In this document: piece after piece, positions 53,492 to 58,930 of the stretch | Layout of the letters: each line of letters starts with the position of its first letter | Position numbering within the stretch: position 1 is the stretch's first letter | Assembly: GCA_021776825.1 (NCBI GenBank) | Contig: JAJFFG010000009.1 | Span: forward strand, 1-58,930 | Length of the DNA stretch: 58,930 bases | Direction of reading: 5' to 3' | DNA from: Planctomycetota bacterium | Lineage (GTDB): Bacteria; Planctomycetota; JAJSAM01; JAJVHW01 | The notes under the pieces: generated by a model | What the model saw: only the letters and a program-made list of their open reading frames with translations | The model's database searches: none | What the model was told of the DNA's origin: nothing | Position numbers and translations under genes: made by a program

Positions 53492-53824
53492 TCAGCTCAC
53501 GCGGAGTCCCGAAGCGACCGGACCGTCCGGCGTGAGCACGCGCACGTCGTCGCCGTCCTTCACTGCGAGCATCATCCCCTGACTCTCGACACCGCGGAGG
53601 GTGGCGGGCTTCAGGTTCGCGACGACGACGATCGTCTTGCCGACGAGGGCCTCCGGCTCGTAGTGCGCGCGAACGCCCGCGACGAGCTGCCGCTCCTCTT
53701 CGCCCACCTGAATTCGCAGCACGAGCAGCCGATCGGCGTTCGGGTGCGCCTCAGCCGAGAGCACCGTCGCCGTGCGCAGATCCACCGCAGCGAACTCATC
53801 GATCGTGATCATCAGAGCCTCCAT
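53492..53824 (-). CDS. stand-alone tRNA-binding (OB-fold) domain, MetRS C-terminal / CsaA type
   Basis: A protein of 110 residues. ITIDEFAAVDLRTATVLSAE followed by HPNADRLLVLRIQVGEE matches the C-terminal tRNA-binding domain of methionyl-tRNA synthetase and the CsaA/Trbp111 family. LVGKTIVVVANLKPATLRGV and ESQGMMLAV are the end of the motif. These proteins bind tRNA as dimers. Starts at 53824 or the in-frame ATG at 53812 are both possible. It leads an operon with recN and manA. Confidence 0.9.
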   Translation of the reverse strand: MEALMITIDEFAAVDLRTATVLSAEAHPNADRLLVLRIQVGEEERQLVAGVRAHYEPEALVGKTIVVVANLKPATLRGVESQGMMLAVKDGDDVRVLTPDGPVASGLRVS

Positions 53825-53956
53825 CGACCCACCGCCGTCGGTGAGGGTCCGGAAGGCTACACGCGCGCGGGGTCAGCGTCGTCCGGATGGCGGACGGCGG
53901 TGGTTGGTGAGTCGCGGCCGACGGGGTCCGGCGTCAGGGGGCGCTCGCGCGGGGAG

Positions 53957-54004
53957 AGGGGCGGAAGAACGCGCACGGTGAAGGAATCCACCGTTCTCTG
54001 TATT
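53957..54004 (+). repeat. interspersed repeat A, copy 2
   Basis: Nearly identical to 9651-9699: the same left flank GGGGCGGAAGAACGCGCAC, then ACGGTGAA-GGAA-TCCACCGT (53975-53994). One stem position is mismatched compared with copy 1. TCTCTGTATT follows. It lies 77 bp upstream of a lipoprotein gene. Confidence 0.75.
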
Positions 54005-54080
54005 CTCGTTTGAACCCGCAACACGTGCGCGTGGACGGGCGCGTGGTTCCGAGAGGACTCGCTGCGAGGAGGTTGCTTCG

Positions 54081-55013
54081 ATGCGGACGCCTGCCCAACG
54101 ACTCTTCGCCGCCCTCGGAGCCCTCGGAGCCCTCGCACTCGCGCTCTCAGCTGGCTGCGCCGATCACCCGGATCCGGTCGCTCCTGTCGGAGACGACGAC
54201 CTGCCGAATGAGCTAACGGTCACGCTGGAGACATCCTCGCTCGACTCCCCATCCGTTCCGATCCTTCGCACCCTGACCGCTTCGCTCGTCAGCCCACATG
54301 ATCTCCCGCTACATGGGCTCAAGTGGCCACGGCTCGAACTCTCGGAGGATGCAGACTGGCCAAGCGGATGGCGAGTGCTCCCGGGCGACCTACCGTTCAG
54401 CGCGGCCACGGGTGGCGTTCCTGGCGGCCGACGCTTCACGTGGAAGATGAGCGTGCTGAGGACTTCGGCGAGCGCTCCCACCGAGGGCGAGGTCTGCCTG
54501 TGGCTTGAGTACGCGGCAGCACCTGGCGGACCCGCGATCCGAGCGAGGTCTGCCCCCGTTCACATCGAGTTCGCGCCGGAAGCGGACCCGCATCCCGTGA
54601 CCGAACGGGATCTACGCGACTCCAACGATAACGTCTTCCTCTTGGTGCTGGAGTCGTGGCCGTGGCAAGGGCCACGGAGCAACTCCATCGAGATTCGACC
54701 AGACGGCTCATTCCGCGGCCGGTCCGGGGCCGCCGCTGCAGACGACGACACCGAGACGAACGGCGTTCTGACCGAGAGCCAGCGCACTCGACTGGGCGAC
54801 GCCTTGGTCGATGGCCGTGCCTGGGCCTTGCTGGACTCCGAAGCGGACGCGGACCCCAGACCGAACGAGTCCTACATCAATGTGGTTCTCGTCGTCGGTG
54901 ACGCCTCGGCGATCCAGCGGGGTGGGGAATCGAGTTTCCGAAGCTCGGCCGACTGGCTGAAGATCTCTGGCGTACTGACCGAACTCACGAGGGTCGAGAT
55001 CCCTGCGAAATGA
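54081..55013 (+). CDS. lipoprotein of unknown function
   Basis: A protein of 310 residues from ATG 54081 with AGGAGG upstream. The signal peptide ends in the lipobox LALSAGC (Cys26), followed by an acidic Pro/Asp-rich stretch (ADHPDPVAPVGDDD). The mature protein is beta-rich with no recognised domain; one block reads DNVFLLVLESWPWQGPRSNS. It stands alone, with repeat A upstream, as does the secreted-protein gene at 9817. Function unknown. Confidence 0.75.
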   Translation: MRTPAQRLFAALGALGALALALSAGCADHPDPVAPVGDDDLPNELTVTLETSSLDSPSVPILRTLTASLVSPHDLPLHGLKWPRLELSEDADWPSGWRVLPGDLPFSAATGGVPGGRRFTWKMSVLRTSASAPTEGEVCLWLEYAAAPGGPAIRARSAPVHIEFAPEADPHPVTERDLRDSNDNVFLLVLESWPWQGPRSNSIEIRPDGSFRGRSGAAAADDDTETNGVLTESQRTRLGDALVDGRAWALLDSEADADPRPNESYINVVLVVGDASAIQRGGESSFRSSADWLKISGVLTELTRVEIPAK

Positions 55014-55058
55014 ACGGGCGCCCACGCTGCGCTCGCATGAGCGGCGCGCAGCGCGGGT

Positions 55059-57653
55059 CTAGCGGAGAGCTTCGATCGGTCGGACGCGCAGCGCGCGGAG
55101 GCTGGCGAGCAGCCCACTCAGAGCGGCGGCGAGGCCGCACAGCAGGGTGGCGATCGGGAGCAGACTCCATGGCAGGTCCACGGACTGCTCGGCGACGAAG
55201 GTCAAGAACGCCCACGCGAGCGAGAGCGCACCCGCGCCGCCGATCAGGCCGCCCAGCGCCCCGGCCAGACCGAACTCAGTTGCGAGAAGCGCGACGACGC
55301 CTGCCCGCGTCACGCCGAGCGTCTTCAGCAGCGCGATCTCGCGGCGGCGGCGCAGCGCGGTTGCCGACGCGGCTCCGGCCAGTACGAGCAGCGCGGCGAG
55401 CACGGTGAAGGTGCCAAGTGCGCCGACGCCCGCAGCAGTGCGGCCGATCATCTCGGAGACCTGCTCGATCACCTTGCCGAGCCGTAGCACCGAGACGTTC
55501 GGGAAGTCGGCCACGACGCTGTCCTGCAGTGCGGCCTCGTCGGCTGCCGGGAGTCGTCCGCTCGCCAGATAGAGCGTCGACGCGCCGTCGAACGCGCCCG
55601 GCTCGGCGACGAGGAAGAAGTTGAACGAGAAGCTCTGCCACTCGACCTCGCGCAGACTCGTCACGCGCAGCTCGATCGGCTTCCCGCCGACGTCGAACCC
55701 CACCCGCGTGCCGAGCTCGAGACCGAGTCGCCGCGCGAAGCCCTGCTCGACGCTCAGCTCGAGGTGGTCGGGGTCGGACCAGAGTTCGCCCGCCACGACT
55801 CGGTTGCTCGGCCCCAGTGTCTCGAGCGTCGTCATCCGCTGCTCGCGCGTGAGGGAGCGGAGCGAACGTCGACGGCGATCGCCCGGTCCCCGCTTCGCGC
55901 CGCTCGGGTCCACTGTGCGCGAGTCCGCTGTGTGTGAGTCGGCAGCGCGCTCTTCCGCAACGAGTTCATCGACCGGACGACCATCGATCGACTCGATGCG
56001 CCCCATCACGAGCGGAACTTCGTCCACGTAGAGCGCTGCGGCGTTCTCGAGCGCCGCGCGCACGCCGTCGCGCTGCTCAGGCTGCACGTCGAGCAGGAAT
56101 ACGCTCGGCGCGCCGGGTGGAACCTGCGCGAGCAGCCCCTCGCGGAGCCGCGTCTCGACGAGCCACATCGTGGCCACGACCATCGTGCCGAGACCGAGCG
56201 CCACCACCGCACCGATGGTGCCCGCCCCCGGTCGCGCGAGCGCGGCGACGCCGTGTGCCAGGTGGCGCTCGAGCCGCCGTCGCGGGACGAGCCCGGCCGC
56301 CGCGATGAGAGCGCGCGCGCCAAGCGCAAGCAGCGCCACGAGCACCGCGAACCCCGCCGTGAACCAGAGTGCCCACGCGATCTTGTCGGACTGCACGATC
56401 GCGGCGCCGAGGACTCCGCCGCCGATGGCGAGCGCTGTCGCCACCGCAATCCAACGCGGCGCGGGAAGCGGAGCAGCATCGGCACGGAGCACACGCGCCG
56501 GCGACACGCGCCAGATGGCCAGGAGCGGTGGCAGGCTGAAGCACACCGCGATCCCCACGCCGATCACCATCCCCCGTGCCACGGCGACCGCCGGGAACGT
56601 GACGGAGAGTCCGCCGGGAACCAGGTTCGGCACGAGCGCGTCCACGAGTAGCGGCAGACCGCATCCGAGAACGGCGCCGATGGAGCTCCCGGCGAAGGCC
56701 AGCAGCGTCGTATGACCCAGCGAGATCAGCAGGATCTCCCGCGGTCGCACGCCGAGGCAGCGCAGGACGGCGATGGACTGCGTGCGTCCGGCGAGCCAGG
56801 CCCGCACGATCTGCGCCACACCGATCCCGCCGACGATGGCGGAGAGCAACGCGACGCGGCCGAGGAACGACTGTAGGCGCCGCCGCGATTGCCGGCCGCC
56901 CGGTCCGGCGTCGATATGTGTGTCGACGTCGAGGTACGCGGCGTCCTCGATGCTCGCGAAGTCGGCGGCCAGTGCCTTCACGTCGCCCGGCGTCGCGCCG
57001 TCGCCGAGCGCGAACAGCGCCCGATGTCGCACGCGGCTTCCGACGAAGAGCAGCGGGGCTCGCTTCAGACCCTCGCCGCTCACGAAGAGGCGTGGTCCGA
57101 GCATCGACGAGAACCCGAACTGAGGCGGTCCGCGCAGGATCGCCGCCGCGACACGGAAAGGCGTTCCGGCGATCAGGATCTCGTCGCCTGGCTCGAGTTC
57201 CAAGTCGCGGAGCAGGTCCGCGGGAACGAGTGCGGTGTCCGCGGCCAGGTGGGCGACGCCGCCCGCGGGCTCCGTTACGAGATCGCCGTAGAGCGGATAG
57301 CGACCCGTGAGCGCATGGACTTGCGCGAGCACGTTGCGCCGCGCACGCCCGTCGGGCCCCAGTGCGGAGACCATCGACGCCGTCTCGAGCACGTCGGTGC
57401 GCTCGACGCCGCTGTGGCGCGCGGCAATCTCGTCGAGCTGCGGCGGGAGCAGTCGCCGAGCGTCGACCGACACATCGGCTCCGAGGATCTCGCGCGAGCT
57501 CTCGCGGAACCCGTTCTCGATCGCCTGCGAGAGCGCGGCGACACCGACGATCGCTGCAACGCCGACGGCCAGGCACGCCGTGAAGTAGAGCATCCGACCG
57601 CGCGCGCCCCGGGACTCGCGTCGCATCCAGCGCAGAGCGATGGCGAGCTTCAC
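55059..57653 (-). CDS. FtsX-like ABC transporter permease (YbbP/LolC-type)
   Basis: A protein of 864 residues with an N-terminal membrane helix (LYFTACLAVGVAAIVGVAAL) and a periplasmic MacB-like domain (ADVSVDARRLLPPQLDEIAA). Two FtsX permease cores follow (LLSAIVGGIGVAQIVRAWLA, TFTVLAALLVLAGAASATAL), with about ten membrane helices in total. With the ATPase gene next to it, it forms a mechanotransmission-type exporter for lipoproteins or lipophilic molecules. A basic loop (SGAKRGPGDRRRRSLRSLTR) lies in the second periplasmic domain. Its ATG overlaps the ATPase stop by four bases. Confidence 0.9.
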   Translation of the reverse strand: MKLAIALRWMRRESRGARGRMLYFTACLAVGVAAIVGVAALSQAIENGFRESSREILGADVSVDARRLLPPQLDEIAARHSGVERTDVLETASMVSALGPDGRARRNVLAQVHALTGRYPLYGDLVTEPAGGVAHLAADTALVPADLLRDLELEPGDEILIAGTPFRVAAAILRGPPQFGFSSMLGPRLFVSGEGLKRAPLLFVGSRVRHRALFALGDGATPGDVKALAADFASIEDAAYLDVDTHIDAGPGGRQSRRRLQSFLGRVALLSAIVGGIGVAQIVRAWLAGRTQSIAVLRCLGVRPREILLISLGHTTLLAFAGSSIGAVLGCGLPLLVDALVPNLVPGGLSVTFPAVAVARGMVIGVGIAVCFSLPPLLAIWRVSPARVLRADAAPLPAPRWIAVATALAIGGGVLGAAIVQSDKIAWALWFTAGFAVLVALLALGARALIAAAGLVPRRRLERHLAHGVAALARPGAGTIGAVVALGLGTMVVATMWLVETRLREGLLAQVPPGAPSVFLLDVQPEQRDGVRAALENAAALYVDEVPLVMGRIESIDGRPVDELVAEERAADSHTADSRTVDPSGAKRGPGDRRRRSLRSLTREQRMTTLETLGPSNRVVAGELWSDPDHLELSVEQGFARRLGLELGTRVGFDVGGKPIELRVTSLREVEWQSFSFNFFLVAEPGAFDGASTLYLASGRLPAADEAALQDSVVADFPNVSVLRLGKVIEQVSEMIGRTAAGVGALGTFTVLAALLVLAGAASATALRRRREIALLKTLGVTRAGVVALLATEFGLAGALGGLIGGAGALSLAWAFLTFVAEQSVDLPWSLLPIATLLCGLAAALSGLLASLRALRVRPIEALR

Positions 57654-58336
57654 GCGTCGCGCTCGTCGGAGACGATGCGCCCGTCCACGAGCCGCACGCG
57701 GCGGCGCGCGCGTTCCGCGACCTGCGGGTCATGCGTCACGAGCACGAGGGTCGAACCGGCCTGCTCGCGCAGCTCGTACATGAGGTCGAGCGCGGCGCCG
57801 CCGGTGACGCCATCGAGGTTGCCGGTCGGCTCGTCGGCGAGGAGCACGGGCGGCCGCGTCGCGAAGGCCCGTGCGAGTGCTACGCGCTGCTGCTCGCCGC
57901 CCGAGAGCTGCGACGGGTAGTGGTGCAGGCGCTCTGCAAGGCCGACGCGCTGCAGCAGTTCGGTCGCGCGCTCGTCGGCACCGTCCGCGCCGGACAGCTC
58001 CAGTGGCAAGAGCACGTTCTCGATCGCCGTGATGTTCGCGAGCAGTTGGAAGTCCTGGAACACGAAGCCGACGTGGTGCCGCCGCAGCAGCGCGAGTTCG
58101 TCCTCGTCGAGCTCGCCGAGAGACTCACCGAGCAGCCGGACCTCGCCGTCGGTCGGGCGGTCCAGTCCGGCGAGCAGCCCAAGTAGCGTGGACTTGCCGC
58201 TGCCCGACGGTCCGACGATCGCGACGGAGTCCCCTCGCTCGACGCTCAGGTCGAGCTCGGCGAGGATCGTGAGCACACGGGCCCCGGACGACATGCGCTT
58301 CGTGACGCGGATGCACTCGATGGCAGCAGGCGGCAT
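57650..58336 (-). CDS. ABC transporter ATP-binding protein, LolD/YbbA-type
   Basis: A protein of 228 residues. Walker A is AIVGPSGSGKSTLLGLLAGL (residues 40-59), the signature is LSGGEQQRVALARAFATRPP, and Walker B is VLLADEPTGNLDG. The H-loop is in LVLVTHDPQVAERARRR. Length and short Q-loop match LolD/MacB-type ATPases that pair with FtsX-type permeases. It is first in the operon with the permease. Hexamer repeats lie about 100-170 bp upstream of its start. Confidence 0.95.
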   Translation of the reverse strand: MPPAAIECIRVTKRMSSGARVLTILAELDLSVERGDSVAIVGPSGSGKSTLLGLLAGLDRPTDGEVRLLGESLGELDEDELALLRRHHVGFVFQDFQLLANITAIENVLLPLELSGADGADERATELLQRVGLAERLHHYPSQLSGGEQQRVALARAFATRPPVLLADEPTGNLDGVTGGAALDLMYELREQAGSTLVLVTHDPQVAERARRRVRLVDGRIVSDERDA

Positions 58337-58750
58337 CGTGCGGGGTCTCTCCGAAGTGGGACGGGATCGCTGATCCGGGGGCGCGCGGGGAGGCCGGAGC
58401 GCCGCATTCGGCTCTCAGTTTCTAGGCGGGACACTCCGAACTACCCCCACTAAGTCACTCCGCTCTGCGGTCGGAGTCCGCGATACGGAGTCAGGACCGA
58501 TACTCCGAGTTCGTGACCTCTCGCGGTCCTCACGCTCCTCTTCCAACGTGCGGCATGGCGCGGCCGTCGAGGGACCGCGAGCCGGGGGCTCGGAGCGGGC
58601 GTGCCCGATCGCAGGCGTCGCCTTCCGCCTAGCGAGGGCCGGAGAGGTTCGGCGGCGGCGGGAGGGGGGCCGGGGGCTCCGGCGTCGTCTCCTCCTCGGC
58701 GGCATCCGGCGGAGATACCGGAGATACCGTGTCAGGAACCGTTCGCCGGT
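58337..58750. other. intergenic region upstream of the ABC exporter with hexamer cluster
   Basis: These 414 bp contain five ACTCCG/CGGAGT hexamers between 58433 and 58507, and otherwise no gene. The rest is Arg/Ser-coding in all frames, as expected for non-coding GC-rich DNA. Confidence 0.5.
58433..58507. promoter_or_regulatory. cluster of five ACTCCG/CGGAGT hexamers
   Basis: ACTCCG occurs at 58433-58438, 58457-58462 and 58502-58507; its complement CGGAGT is at 58472-58477 and 58486-58491. Start-to-start spacings are 24, 15, 14 and 16 bp. Pairs in opposite orientation could bind a dimeric regulator or fold as hairpins. A binding protein is not known. Confidence 0.4.
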
Positions 58751-58930
58751 CTATCCCGAGCGATCGGTCCTGATCAGTCCAGCGTGCACCAGCACGACGG
58801 ACTCCGATCCAGCGGCCACGCGGGCCGGCAGGGCGAGAGGATGGCTGGGCAGCGGGATCGACCGGCGAACTGCGGTGCGGAGGACGCGCGCGACGAGCTC
58901 CTCGTACGCGGGGTTGTCCGCGTGCCGTTG
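58751..58930 (-). CDS. C-terminal end of a gene cut by the right edge
   Basis: The last 59 codons of an open frame enter from the right edge. They read QRHADNPAYEELVARVLRTA, then AVRRSIPLPSHPLALPARVA, ending LVHAGLIRTDRSG before a TAG at 58753-58751. The composition (balanced charges, regular hydrophobic spacing) looks like real protein. No family is recognised in this fragment. Confidence 0.5.
   Translation of the reverse strand, partial: QRHADNPAYEELVARVLRTAVRRSIPLPSHPLALPARVAAGSESVVLVHAGLIRTDRSG

Overview
The window is high-GC DNA (roughly two-thirds G+C by eye) packed with bacterial genes, many of which start at GTG. The gene content suggests a Planctomycetota-like bacterium: an ECF sigma factor fused to a membrane anchor and repeated beta-sandwich domains, several secreted repeat proteins (beta-helix, terpenoid-cyclase toroid, FecR plus formylglycine-enzyme fold), a tiny two-helix membrane protein of a kind I associate with planctomycetes, and many sulfotransferase or FkbM enzymes. 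This assignment is an inference; there is no rRNA in the window to anchor it.

Layout. 1-10700: the tail of an unknown gene, an FAD amine oxidase, a divergent DUF4388/TPR protein, lysS, an FkbM methyltransferase, an ArsR-methyltransferase fusion coupled by a 4-base overlap to ahcY, and a secreted protein. 10700-23000: accessory DNA with an IS91-type transposase remnant, a protein with a doubtful N-terminus, two convergent AlkD-like paralogues, a FecR/FGE-fold protein with an apparent frameshift, a lipase, a trypsin-like protease with a lipoprotein, a lipoprotein resembling secretin N-domains, a sulfotransferase and a small membrane protein. 23300-30900: the most interesting locus (below). 31100-42700: the ECF fusion, a beta-helix protein, a possible PLAT-domain protein, a terpenoid-cyclase-fold protein and an unknown secreted protein. 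42777-58930: tRNA-Arg(CCG), a YoaP-like acetyltransferase, M16 peptidase, rluB-type pseudouridine synthase, nth, a methyltransferase-like protein, a TPR lipoprotein, manA, recN, a stand-alone tRNA-binding domain, a lipoprotein, and an ABC exporter pair of the LolD/FtsX kind.

The 23304-30892 locus is two convergent operons. The + operon (every junction a 4-base overlap) encodes a sulfotransferase, an AurF-type diiron oxygenase, a carrier protein, a class II synthetase-like amino acid:[carrier protein] ligase with all three expected zinc ligands, and an alpha/beta hydrolase with a Cys nucleophile that is split by a frameshift. The - operon encodes an archaemetzincin-like protein with a mutated zinc motif, a DltD-like SGNH protein, a 45-residue membrane peptide ending in F-x-Y-x-x-F, an MBOAT acyltransferase and a DltC-like carrier. 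I read the - operon as a Dlt-type envelope acylation machine without DltA. The carrier ligase next door is the natural candidate to supply the aminoacyl group, which the oxygenase and sulfotransferase might tailor. This is a hypothesis from motifs and gene order.

Several families of short repeats and palindromes lie between genes. They include a three-copy element of about 48 bp, paired hairpins with compensated stems, a 23-bp tandem repeat and two long inverted repeats between convergent genes. Two genes appear frameshifted at G runs, so either indel errors or real gene decay must be considered.
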